From Trichoderma breve (taxonomy: Eukaryota; Ascomycota; Sordariomycetes; Hypocreales; Hypocreaceae): a DNA stretch of 64,000 bases. Shown here in pieces: positions 54,642 through 64,000 of this stretch (positions are counted from its first letter, which is position 1; each line of letters opens with the position of its first letter). Made by a program: the position numbers and the translations under genes. The stretch is taken from assembly GCF_028502605.1 (NCBI RefSeq), contig NC_079233.1, forward strand, positions 6,014,001 through 6,078,000. The letters run 5' to 3'. A model generated the notes under the pieces. That model saw only the letters and a program-made list of their open reading frames with translations, searched no databases and was not told the origin of the DNA.

Positions 54642-57428
54642 ATGACGTCCCGACGCGACTTTCTGAGCCAGCCGGCTCCGGAAAACTACGTCGCTGGTTT
54701 GGGTCGAGGTGCCACCGGTTTCACAACTCGATCCGATCTTGGACCTGCTCGTGACGGCCCCAGCGAGGATCAGATCAAGGAGGCGCTTGCGAAGCGCGCT
54801 GCACAGCTTGGTCTTGTGCCCGAGGGCAAAAAGGGCAAGGAAAAGGAGGAGGAGGAAGACGAGGAGCGGTACCAGGACCCCGATAATGAAGTGGGACTGT
54901 TTGCTGGCGGAGTATACGACAAAGACGACGAGGAGGCGGATAAGATTTGGGAATGGGTAGACGAGCGAATGGACCGGCGGAAACGGCAGCGAGAGGCTCG
55001 TGAACAAGCCGAACGAGAAGAATACGAGAGGAACAATCCCAAGATCCAGCAGCAATTTTCAGATCTGAAGCGCGCTCTGGCCACGGTCTCGGACGATGAC
55101 TGGGCTAACCTGCCCGAGGTGGGAGACTTGACTGGCAAGAACAGGCGCAGCAAGCAGGCCTTACGACAACGATTTTATGCGGTGCCGGACAGTGTACTTG
55201 CGGCTGCGGGGGCCTCTGGAGACATGGGCACAACGGTCGTTGATGACGGCGCAGCGACAAGCACGACAGACGCATCCGATGGCACAATGACCAATTTTGC
55301 TAAGATTGGTGCCGCCCGTGACAGAGTGTTGAAGTCAAGGCTGGAACAGGCGTCACAAACGGCCGGTGGCGACTCTGTCATTGGAAGCTCGTCTAGTATC
55401 GATGCGCAAGGATACATTACGAGCCTCAACAAGATGCAGGTGAACGAATCACAGGCGCAAGTCGGAGACATCAACCGAGTGCGAGAGCTGCTTCAATCGG
55501 TCGTCAAGACAAACCCGAACAATGCCCTGGGCTGGATCGCCGCGGCTCGTCTGGAAGAGCTGGCAGGCAAGATTGTTGCTGCGCGGAAAACGATTGATCA
55601 GGGATGTACCCGATGCCCCAAGAGCGAGGATGCATGGCTGGAGAATATCCGACTGAATATCGACTCACCAAACGCCAAAATTATCGCACGGCGAGCCATC
55701 GAGGCGAACAACCGCTCTGTCAGGCTTTGGGTTGAGGCGATGAGAATGGAGACCATACCCAACAACAAGAAACGAGTCATTCGACAAGCGCTGGACCACA
55801 TCCCAGAATCAGAGGCACTGTGGAAAGAAGCCGTAAACCTGGAAGACGACCCTGAAGACGCAAAACTGATGCTGGCAAAGGCTACAGAGCTCATCCCGCT
55901 TTCCGTAGACTTGTGGCTTGCCTTGGCACGATTAGAATCCCCCGAGAATGCGCAAAAAGTTCTAAACAAGGCTCGAAAAGCCGTCCCTACGTCCTACGAG
56001 ATTTGGATTGCAGCTGCTCGTCTGCAGGAGCAGCTTGGCCAGGGACAGAAGAGTGCGGTCATGAAGCGAGCCGTCCAAGTTTTGGCAAAGGAGTCAGCGA
56101 TGCCGAAGCGTGAGGAATGGATTGGCGAGGCGGAGAAATGCGAGGAAGAAGGTGCCATTATCACTTGCCAGAACATCATTCAGGAGACACTAGGTTGGGG
56201 GCTGGATGAAGACGACGACCGTAAGGATACATGGGCAGAGGACGCCAAGGCGAGCATCAACAGAGGCAAATACGAAACAGCAAGGGCCATTTACGCCTAC
56301 GCCCTGCGTGTGTTTATCAATAGCCGGACGATGTGGATGGCTGCGGCGGACCTCGAGCGGAATCACGGAACGCGCGAGTCCCTGTGGCAGGTCTTGGAGA
56401 AGGCAGTGGAGGCATGTCCTAAGAGCGAAGATTTGTGGATGATGCTGGCCAAGGAGAAGTGGCAGTCAGGAGACGTGGACAACGCCAGATTGGTGCTCAA
56501 GCGAGCGTTTAACCAGAACCCAAATAACGAGGATATCTGGCTGGCTGCCGTCAAGCTGGAGTCAGAGAATGGCAACGAAGAGCAGGCCCGGAAACTGCTT
56601 GAGATTGCACGGGAACAGGCGCCCACAGATCGTGTCTGGATGAAGAGCGTTGTGTTTGAGCGGGTCTTGGGCAATGTCGAAATGGCACTTGATCTCGTGC
56701 TCCAGGCATTACAGCTTTTCCCCGCAGCAGCCAAGCTATGGATGCTAAAGGGTCAAATCTACGAGGACCTGGGCAAAACTGGCCAAGCTCGAGAGGCATA
56801 CGCCACGGGAGTCAAGGCGGTTCCCAGATCTGTCCCCTTGTGGCTTCTCTACTCCCGCTTGGAAGAAAGCGCCGGCCTGACTGTCAAAGCCCGTTCGGTT
56901 CTGGACCGAGCACGTCTGGCTGTGCCCAAAAACGGCGAGCTCTGGTGTGAGTCGGTTCGCCTTGAACGGCGCGCCGGTAACTTGTCTCAAGCCAAATCAC
57001 TTATGGCCAAGGCGCTTCAGGAAGTTCCCAAGAGCGGCCTCCTCTGGGTCGAGCAGATCTGGCATCTGGAGCCTCGCACACAGCGGAAGCCCCGCAGTCT
57101 CGAGGCTATCAAGAAGGTGGACAGCGATCCGATCCTCTTTGTGGCCGTCGCCCGCATCTTCTGGGCCGACCGCAAGCTGGAGAAGGCGCAGAGCTGGTTC
57201 GAGAAGGCTCTTGTGCTGGATGGAGACTGTGGCGACAGCTGGGCTTGGTACTACAGATTCTTGGTGCAGCATGGCACGGATGAGAAGAGGGCGGATGTGG
57301 TGACTAAGTGTGTGCTCAACGAGCCGAGACACGGCGAGGTGTGGCAGGCTGTTGCTAAGAACCCGAAGAATGCGAAGAAGAATGCCGAGGAGATTCTGAA
57401 GCTCGTTGCGGCGGAGTTGGAGCAGTGA
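54642..57428 (+). CDS. prp1: Pre-mRNA splicing factor Prp1/Prp6 (U5 snRNP, HAT repeats)
   Basis: A single exon of 928 residues. Prp6/Prp1 bridges U5 and U4/U6 in the tri-snRNP and is required for spliceosome activation. The N-terminal PRP1_N domain is clear: RDFLSQPAPENYVAGLGRG, ATGFTTRSDLGPAR, and the acidic YQDPDNEVGLFAGGVYDKDD with EADKIWEWVDERMD. From about residue 285 to 920 it is a chain of HAT/TPR-like helical repeats, each with W and E near GW-x-AAARLEE, e.g. NALGWIAAARLEELAG, EDAWLENIRLN and LWLALARLES. I chose 54642 because family members begin a few residues before RDFL; the frame stays open to an ATG at 54555 (29 residues longer) with no conserved sequence. No intron in nearly 2.8 kb. 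Confidence 0.95.
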   Translation: MTSRRDFLSQPAPENYVAGLGRGATGFTTRSDLGPARDGPSEDQIKEALAKRAAQLGLVPEGKKGKEKEEEEDEERYQDPDNEVGLFAGGVYDKDDEEADKIWEWVDERMDRRKRQREAREQAEREEYERNNPKIQQQFSDLKRALATVSDDDWANLPEVGDLTGKNRRSKQALRQRFYAVPDSVLAAAGASGDMGTTVVDDGAATSTTDASDGTMTNFAKIGAARDRVLKSRLEQASQTAGGDSVIGSSSSIDAQGYITSLNKMQVNESQAQVGDINRVRELLQSVVKTNPNNALGWIAAARLEELAGKIVAARKTIDQGCTRCPKSEDAWLENIRLNIDSPNAKIIARRAIEANNRSVRLWVEAMRMETIPNNKKRVIRQALDHIPESEALWKEAVNLEDDPEDAKLMLAKATELIPLSVDLWLALARLESPENAQKVLNKARKAVPTSYEIWIAAARLQEQLGQGQKSAVMKRAVQVLAKESAMPKREEWIGEAEKCEEEGAIITCQNIIQETLGWGLDEDDDRKDTWAEDAKASINRGKYETARAIYAYALRVFINSRTMWMAAADLERNHGTRESLWQVLEKAVEACPKSEDLWMMLAKEKWQSGDVDNARLVLKRAFNQNPNNEDIWLAAVKLESENGNEEQARKLLEIAREQAPTDRVWMKSVVFERVLGNVEMALDLVLQALQLFPAAAKLWMLKGQIYEDLGKTGQAREAYATGVKAVPRSVPLWLLYSRLEESAGLTVKARSVLDRARLAVPKNGELWCESVRLERRAGNLSQAKSLMAKALQEVPKSGLLWVEQIWHLEPRTQRKPRSLEAIKKVDSDPILFVAVARIFWADRKLEKAQSWFEKALVLDGDCGDSWAWYYRFLVQHGTDEKRADVVTKCVLNEPRHGEVWQAVAKNPKNAKKNAEEILKLVAAELEQ

Positions 57429-57771
57429 TTTGTAAGGGGCGTATATATGGTTTAGAAACGGCACGGGAGTTTGAAGAAGGGATAGGAATTTTTTGAACTT
57501 TTTCTGTTATTATGGCAAAGCACCTGATGCCAAAGCTGCTTGGAACATCTGTGATTATTCAGAAGACAGATGATGGCATAGTAGACCCAATGAATGGGAT
57601 ATGATTCAATTACTAGTTTGCTCATAACAAAGGGGATCTTGATCTCCCTCTTCCGTGAAGACAAAAACAAAAAACATTAGGTTACACGGTATAGATACAG
57701 TCTTTGCTGCGTCTTCCTGTCGACACGCCGCCCATTTCTCTCCTTATTTTCCTCAGCAATGAGCGCCTTTA
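57429..57771. other. Convergent 3' region of prp1 and the LEA-like gene
   Basis: No gene in 343 bases; 3' UTR sequence of two convergent genes. Confidence 0.55.
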
Positions 57772-58356
57772 CTTGCTGCTCCCTCCAAACCAGCCAGAGA
57801 TGCCGCTCTTGGCTTTGGAGGCGCCCTCTTCCACTTTCTGGTCAAACTTGTCGACGGCTTTTAGAGCTTCGGCCTTTGCGTCCTTGGCGTAGGCTTCGGC
57901 GTCCTTTCTGAGCTTGGTTGCTTCTTTATCTGCATCGGCAAACTAAGAAAAGAAAAAGAGTGGTTTTGGTTAGAATGACAGTTCTATTTCAATACAGAAA
58001 TGGTAAGAAGAGCTTGAAGGGAGGAGGAAGCATACAGCCTTGTCAATCTTTGCGCCGGCTTCTTGGCCGTAGCCCTTGAGGTTCTTTTCAGCATCGGGGG
58101 TCTCGCCGGGGAGCTTAGCCCTGATTTTACCAGAGGCTCTGTCCATGTCGCCTGAGCGAAATATGAGGAATCAGTATTCGGTAAAGCTACTCTTCTGCAA
58201 CACGCGCAAAGGGGGGGATTTCGAGGATGGGGGTTGTTGCATACTTTCAAACTTCTTCTCAGCTGCCTTGGCATTGCCGCCGGCGCCGTAGAGATAATAT
58301 CCAGCTCCGCCGATGGCAGCGACGCCGAGGTACATGGGCATTCGTGATTTAGACAT
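57772..58356 (-). CDS. Small LEA-like protein, calcofluor-hypersensitivity type
   Basis: Exons 58356-58245, 58151-58036 and 57942-57772 give 132 residues. Proteins of this type are annotated in filamentous fungi as calcofluor white hypersensitive protein; the biochemical role is unknown, so cell-wall or stress function is only a label from mutants in relatives. The N-terminus has a Gly-rich hydrophobic segment (MYLGVAAIGGAGYYLYGAGG) that may enter a membrane. The rest is an amphipathic, Lys/Ala/Glu/Asp-rich helix with LEA-like spacing (DADKEATKLRKDAEAYAKDA, ALKAVDKFDQKVEEGASKA) and the C-terminal end SGISGWFGGSSK. Three exons in such a short gene, all with phase-correct sites, support it. Confidence 0.85.
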
Positions 58357-59959
58357 GATGGTGAGTTTTTGGTTTGTTGTAGTTACACTGCGATGTTGTT
58401 GTGTAGGATGCGGGAGATCAGCTGGTGATGCTGGCTGTGTGGCGAAATAGCAGAGGTTGTAAGATTTGAGATTGCGACTAGTAGCCGGTAGAATACAGAA
58501 GAGGGGGAAATAGGTGGTTAGGAATTTGAGGAGAGAAAGCTCTTTTAGGGGATGTATATAAAATGGGATGGAGGGACGGGCTCAAGCAGATTGGATTGGC
58601 TGATTGGAGAAATATGTAGTCTACGGATTATTGTTCCCGGTGCTACTAAGCTGGAAACGAATTTTGCAAAAGTTTGGCATTTGCTGTATCGATTTACATG
58701 GACGGGACTGGATAACTTCATAATGACGCATTTGGGAGCGCGCAGGCGAGAGCTTCGTGATGGTGATGCAAAGATGGTGACTTGGATATACATGACGTAG
58801 TGTGGCAGAGGGAGCGGGGCCTCGAGTACAAGTACCCCGGATTTTTGAAAAAGCATGTGCTAATGTATTGGTAGGGAATACTCGAGGTGTCAACTAACTA
58901 AACTATTGAGTGTGGCAGGTGATTTAGTAGGACAAGAACAGATCAAGAGGTAAAGGAGAGAAAGGAAAAAAGGCATTGGCTTTAAAATAGACAGGGGCCT
59001 TGAATCGGCATCTGATGAGCTCTTCAACAAATGCATGGATCTGTAATCTACAATTGGAATCAAGTTATTGCCTGGGTGCTGTATGCAACAACTGGAAAGA
59101 TTCTGACTGTACAGTAGAGCATCAGCATCGATGGCACTACGGCTATGCGCCATTGTCGATCCCCAACAAGACTCCACTGGAGCATCTCCTCTGGTGCCTG
59201 TCTGTTCCCTGGAAATTAACAGACGTGCCCAATGAAGCGACTGCTAAGGCCTTTTAGCGCGCCGGCTGCAACCCTGCCATTACATCATGGCGGCCTCACG
59301 CGTAAAAACTACAGGCAGAACGCAGCTCTGTGGCATTTTAGCTCATCCAACTAAGACTAACGATGCCTTCGATCACACGCGAGTACAGCAAGAAGACGCA
59401 ACATGTTGAGAGATTTCCCCTAGCTATGCCCCGTACCTCAGCAGTATTATGTACGAGTAATTATAGATGGCATGATGCATGTACACATTAACACCAGACG
59501 GCACTAGTGCTGCAACTGCATCTCCCTTTCCTCCCCACTTGCGGGTCATTTATTACTTCCTAGTCGCCGCTGTTAGTGACCGCAAGCAGTAAAACCTGCT
59601 TCATTCAGCTGTCTGGTGTTTAATCTCCTTTTACTTCTCGTGGAGCGTTGCTGGTTCTTTGTGCTGGAGACTTCTTTCCTCCTTGGCTCCTCTATTTCTT
59701 TCTCTATACTCTTTTCATAATACACCTTTTATAATACGTTTAAGTGTGAAGATACTTGTTGGAGACTACATCGTGACCCTCCCCTTGCATGCAAGTCGAT
59801 GACGTGAATCCAAAGCGCTCTGCCGATCCGACTTCGACCCGACCCGACCCATACTCAGCTCTTTGACCCAGAGCCTCGTTGCCGTATTCCTTGTCCAGTT
59901 TTGCAGCTCTAAACCACCAGAGCGAGCTCCCTCATGACTTGTTGACGACGGTGAACAAG
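58357..59959. promoter_or_regulatory. Divergent intergenic region, about 1.6 kb
   Basis: No supported gene. It holds the promoters of the LEA-like gene and of the dysferlin-domain gene. The right end (59630-59760) is C/T-rich. Short open frames on both strands have no recognisable similarity. Confidence 0.5.
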
Positions 59960-61478
59960 ATGCACGGCTCCCGCCGCGCTGCGAGTTTGCAGCCCAGCGA
60001 TTACGATCACGAAATCACAATTACGGATGACGAGGAGGCTGCCTCGCTACAGGCCACAAGCTCTGAGGGCGGAGGCCTTTTCCCCACAAACACTTCGACG
60101 CGCTTGCTTTCAGATCGGGGAGCAGAGACGGAGGAAGAACAAGGGCAGCCGTCAGAACAAGGCGAAAGGGCGCAAGGAGATCCGAGTCATCTGCAGCCGA
60201 TTGCATCCAAGGGCAAAGATGGCGGAGCTTCAATCTACAAGTCAAACACATTAGAGACTGCCAAAAGCCTTGAGCCCCCGCGTTCTAGTACAAGACCATC
60301 GATTGAGATTCATCGTAGGTTTCATACTTTGCCTTTCGCCATGGAACAAGCTAACTCTTAAAACCAGCTCCAAGCGGCGACATCATTTCGCCACGTACCT
60401 CGAACTGGGACAACCGCTCAAGACCAAGGTCGAGAGAACAACGAGAGACTGCCATAGACATTCTCTATGAGAATGAAAGAGGAGGGTTTTTCTGTGGCGT
60501 TGGCCTCTTTGCCAGCGCAGCTCTCGGCGGACTTGATCCCACCCCCTGGAGTGAGTAGAATCGCAGAAGAACATGGTTTGGACAAGACTCACATTCTGAC
60601 TAACTCTTCCGCTAGCCAATGCATACCACAACCCATCCCCCACAAACATTCATACTGCGCAGGTTCCCGATCCTTCATGGGAGTGGGCATGGCCTGAATG
60701 GCGCGTCAACAAGCAAGATGATATGGATGAAGACGGCTGGGAATATTCTTTTGCCTTTCAGAAATGCTTCTCATGGCATGGACCTAAGTGGTGGAACTCG
60801 TTTGTCAGGAGGCGTGCCTGGATCCGTCAGAGGGCGAGGAAGCGACCCGAAGATGGCTCAACCGAAAATATGCTTGCCGGAGTCGACTATTTTCACATCC
60901 GCCCTGCATCCGTTATCAGTCCGCGATCCCAGAGCAGTCGAGCCAGTAGCAGGGCTCCAAGCAGAGCCCCAAGCAGGATTAGTATGACACAGGCATCGAC
61001 TGCAGAGGAGCGGGAGCGACCAGATATCGAGGATATAGAAACCCTTCTTCAGGTTCTCCGCTCTGCCAGGATTGATCGAGAGAGGAGAGAAGCCGTCGAG
61101 AACTATATCGCACATGCAATCGATCTCTCAGAGCTACAGAATGAGATGCACGAAATTATGTCTCTGTTCATATTCCAGCAATCGCGCAGGCAGTTGTTAT
61201 CATACTTGATGCAGATACACGAAGAGACTGAAAAGGCGTGGGAAGAGGACAAGAGTCTGGAGTTGAAGCATCGCAGAGAGGCCCTCGACGCGGCTGCAAA
61301 ACATGCTGAAGAAGAGGTTTGCAAGCTGGCTTACTGGAGCGACGTGAAGCAGATGGCTGAGAGCGGAGAGCTGCGAGATGTGAAAGGCGCTGATAAGGAA
61401 TTGGGAGCAGATCCCTGGCAAGGTCTGGACAAGAGTGCTCCAGAGCCTCCCAGAAACGGCAAAAAGCCAGAGCACTGA
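59960..61478 (+). CDS. Dysferlin-domain protein (Spo73/Mug65 type)
   Basis: Exons 59960-60314, 60368-60550 and 60616-61478 give 466 residues. Fungal dysferlin-domain proteins include peroxisome Pex23/Pex30-type factors and sporulation protein Spo73; this one, without membrane helices and with the domain in the middle, is closer to the Spo73/Mug65 kind (inferred). The N-terminus is acidic and disordered. The DysF-like core is at about 123-262: DILYENERGGFFCGVGLFAS, DPTPWT, PDPSWEWAWPEWRVNKQDD, DEDGWEYSFAFQKCFSWHG and KWWNSFVRRRAWIRQRARKR, with the typical conserved Trp spacing. Both introns have good sites (GTAGGT...CCAG, GTGAGT...CTAG) and restore this pattern exactly. The C-terminal third is a charged helical region with ENYIAHAIDLSELQNEMHE. 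Confidence 0.88.
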
Positions 61479-62031
61479 GCCTCGGCTTGCCTCCGGAGGA
61501 GTTATACGGGTTTGCGCATATACCCCTTGTGTTTGAAAAAAGAAAGGACTTGATTGAGCTATAATTTGAAAGCCATGGATTGAGAGATGATACTGGGCTC
61601 TTGGAACTGGCGTTGTATATGGGAGGAGAGCCGGAGGGACTAAACTATTGAGTTTCATTTACGCATTTACTTGCATGAGAGCGCAGCATCTGGCGATTGG
61701 GTTCGAAATTGGTGCAGCAGCATCTGAGAGTTTGATTTTGATAGTCGAATAATGAAAATAAATATTTGTGAATCGAATGTTGAGATGCTTTTTGGTGCAT
61801 TTTTCTCATAAACGAGCCATGACTCCAGGTTAAGTGACTGTACTGTAGACATTGAGTGTTAGAGCAAGTGGCACGTGACAGCCACCTAAAAAGTGCAGAG
61901 GCAAAAAGAAACACTGGAAAATCCTTATCGGTTCTTATCGGCAGTGCAATTCAATTCCAACCCTCATGGTCATGGCCCATCTGCCTCCTTCTGCCATCAT
62001 ATAAAGCAACAACATGCGCACCTCATGACCA
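61479..62031. other. Intergenic between dysferlin gene and PPR gene
   Basis: No gene in 553 bases. 3' UTR of the left gene and promoter of the right gene; A/T-rich in the middle (61700-61800). Confidence 0.5.
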
Positions 62032-64000
62032 ATGTTCCAAGGGATCAAGTCGATTTGGAGGACTCGGTCCCAATTTATCCGCACGCCAGCATCTCGTCCA
62101 CCTCATCTGCTTCCATGGCGCACCGCAGCGTCTCTTCCGCTGACGCTGGCCGCGGCCCAGCGATGTGCATCTTCAGCCGTCTCGACGAATGAATCGGCCT
62201 CTGTTGGATCGCAAGATGCTCTCGAAGAAGCTGGGACGAGTCCTTCCGCTACTACAGCCTCGCCTGTAAAGCCAATACGCCTAAACAATGCTCGGAATCG
62301 CATGTTCAGACAAGCATTTCAAGATAATAGCGAGGCTCGGAAGGAAGACGTAGAGCGGAAGCTCACTTCGCCATATGTCCCAACTGTGAGGGACTATCCG
62401 TCAGCACATGCGGCCGAGGAGAGCAAGGTTCACGCGCTGCAGGTGGCGAGGGTGCAGACTGCGTTTGACGTGATATGGCGGCATTTTGGTCAGGCCACGC
62501 CGGACTGGTCTGAGACGTTTAATCTACTCAAGAGGATGATGACCAAGAGAAGCGAGCCGTCAAGCATGGCGGCTATGAGGATCGTTTTGCCCAAGTCGTG
62601 GAAGCTGGAGCTGGAGAGCAAGAAGATTGAGTTTGTGGATTCTACGACGGGGTTGCTTGCGAAGCTGCGAGTTTCATCGGATCATCAGGACCCTTCTGCG
62701 ATTATCTTGCGCGGAAAGAGCTCGGTGTTAGCGAATGCGGCGGAGGAATTGGTGGCTGCGTGTAAGGATGTTGAGGTGTATAGACTGGGAGAAGTTGCGG
62801 CGTTTGGCTACGAAGAGAAGCGCCTGTGGCCTGCCATCGAGGATGCAGCGGATGGAGGGTCGTTTATTCCCGAGGACAAGCTCGATAACATTTGGGTGCA
62901 TCAAGAACATCAGACTTACTGGATCGATACGCCTTACGAGCAGACTCCGAAGCCGGAACAATGGACAGTGGAGAATCTGGACTTGTACATTACGATACTT
63001 GTCTGTGGCCGCCTGCGTCCACATCTCGCCCTGCGTTACTATGTAAGGCCAGAAAAAGACGGCACTTTTGTCGATACGGATGGCATCAGGATCAAGCTCA
63101 TCATGGATGCCCTCACGGACGACGGCGCCAGGGCCTGCATCACACCGTCAATTCTAAAGATGGCCATGTCATTCATGGCTCACAAGGGAGGCCATCGAGC
63201 CGATGCAGATCGACTGCTGACTTTGGCGGAGGAATGGGGTATTCCCTTGGACACAGAAGTCTTCAACATCATGCTTGAAGGCTACGTTACCAAGCGTGAC
63301 GTTTCTTTTTTCCACTGGCTTCTTCGAAAGATGGAACAGCGCTATTTCCAACCCAATGCTCGAACGTGGCTGCTGTTCCTCGAACTTGTCGAAAAGGAGA
63401 TTGAAAGGAGGCAGATCATTGTGGCCATGTACGACTTGGGGCTATTCCAGGACCCGGCCACCCGCAGAGGAATCGCGAGGATCATGGCCACGCACGACGC
63501 CTACGTTGCGTTCAGGTCAGGGAAACGGCTCGACGCTTTCATGGCGGAGCAAAAGTCGCGATATGGCGATGACTGGTTCACGGCGGACGCCATGAACAGC
63601 ATCTTGACAGAATTCTTCCGGTTCCACGAACGGGACAATCGCCGCTATGAGGAATTTCGGAGCCTCATTGAGAAGCAGTCTGAAGATGGCCGCAAGATTG
63701 GCACCGATACTATCAACCTAGTTCTAGAAAAGTGCCTTGCGTACAAGGACTGGGATACCGCCATTTGGGCGCTCACTAAGCTGCACGAGTCGGGGTGCGA
63801 GGCAGATGCTTTGACGTACCAGTATGTGATTCGGCTGGCTATTAGGATGCAGCTGCCGCATGCTCTCGGCGTGGCCGTTTTCTACGCTGCGTTAGAGTAT
63901 AAGCTGAGGGATCTCACGCGTGTGATTCTTCGTCGACACCTTGTTGACCACGTCAAGGATATGTTTTGGCTACGACATAAACCAAAGCTGCTGTCGAAGG
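62032..64000 (+). CDS. Mitochondrial-type pentatricopeptide repeat (PPR) protein, truncated by right edge
   Basis: The frame is open from ATG 62032 to the window end, so about 656 residues are visible and the C-terminus is missing. The ATG is the first in frame after a stop at 62026. The first 55 residues look like a mitochondrial presequence: many Arg, Ser and Ala, no acidic residue (MFQGIKSIWRTRSQFIRT, HLLPWRTAASLPLTLAAAQR). The later part shows helix-turn-helix units of PPR type with the spacing of about 35 residues, e.g. DTEVFNIMLEGYVTKRDVSF, NARTWLLFLELVEK, GTDTINLVLEKCLAYKDWDT and ADALTYQYVIRLAIRMQLP. Such proteins bind organellar RNA and control its stability, processing or translation. 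I cannot name the target RNA. Confidence 0.85.
   Translation, partial: MFQGIKSIWRTRSQFIRTPASRPPHLLPWRTAASLPLTLAAAQRCASSAVSTNESASVGSQDALEEAGTSPSATTASPVKPIRLNNARNRMFRQAFQDNSEARKEDVERKLTSPYVPTVRDYPSAHAAEESKVHALQVARVQTAFDVIWRHFGQATPDWSETFNLLKRMMTKRSEPSSMAAMRIVLPKSWKLELESKKIEFVDSTTGLLAKLRVSSDHQDPSAIILRGKSSVLANAAEELVAACKDVEVYRLGEVAAFGYEEKRLWPAIEDAADGGSFIPEDKLDNIWVHQEHQTYWIDTPYEQTPKPEQWTVENLDLYITILVCGRLRPHLALRYYVRPEKDGTFVDTDGIRIKLIMDALTDDGARACITPSILKMAMSFMAHKGGHRADADRLLTLAEEWGIPLDTEVFNIMLEGYVTKRDVSFFHWLLRKMEQRYFQPNARTWLLFLELVEKEIERRQIIVAMYDLGLFQDPATRRGIARIMATHDAYVAFRSGKRLDAFMAEQKSRYGDDWFTADAMNSILTEFFRFHERDNRRYEEFRSLIEKQSEDGRKIGTDTINLVLEKCLAYKDWDTAIWALTKLHESGCEADALTYQYVIRLAIRMQLPHALGVAVFYAALEYKLRDLTRVILRRHLVDHVKDMFWLRHKPKLLSK

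Overview
The window is nuclear DNA of a filamentous ascomycete, most probably a Sordariomycete of the Hypocreales type. Evidence: short GT-AG introns (mostly 50-80 nt) in most genes, C/T-rich leaders, gene spacing of 2-7 kb, Pezizomycotina-type proteins (GH72 glucanosyltransferase, fungal NACHT-NLR, Vac7, TFIIIC tau55-like subunit, antizyme with a +1 shift) and no bacterial operon features. I do not name a genus. No tRNA, rRNA, CRISPR array, intact transposon or secondary-metabolite cluster was found.

Layout, left to right: a left-truncated NLR-like NACHT NTPase (minus), a GPI-anchored GH72 beta-1,3-glucanosyltransferase (minus), an Osh3-type oxysterol-binding-related protein (minus), a Gts1-type ArfGAP/UBA/Gln-rich protein (plus), ornithine decarboxylase antizyme decoded by a +1 ribosomal frameshift (plus), bifunctional histidine-biosynthesis HIS7 (minus), a TFIIIC subunit (plus), a Vps62-family protein (plus), two large uncharacterised Pezizomycotina-type proteins (minus), the divergent pair RPL10/RPL30, a coiled-coil protein (plus), a gene-free interval of about 6.7 kb, Vac7 (plus), the divergent pair DIM1 and Prp1/Prp6, a small stress-type LEA-like protein (minus), a dysferlin-domain membrane protein (plus) and a right-truncated PPR protein (plus). 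Nineteen genes are supported; exon joins were placed by hand from splice sites, phase and family conservation.

The genes are mainly housekeeping and do not form one pathway. Loose themes are ribosome and RNA production (RPL10, RPL30, DIM1, Prp1, TFIIIC), phosphoinositide and vesicle traffic (Osh3, Gts1, Vac7, Vps62), cell wall (GH72), and a probable self/non-self or immune-type receptor at the left edge.

The most striking element is the antizyme gene. Its first reading frame ends at TCC-TGA (15840-15845), and the large second frame continues in the +1 register. A perfect 7-bp inverted repeat overlaps the shift site itself. This is a polyamine-sensing recoding system; the shift-site hairpin is the part I would check first as possibly undescribed. 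Secondary points are the NLR N-terminal Asn/Gly motif, a 17-nt microexon inside the ArfGAP zinc finger, a changed HH signature in the oxysterol-binding protein, a possible alternative splice site in RPL30, and a recurrent intergenic GTACGGAGTAC motif.
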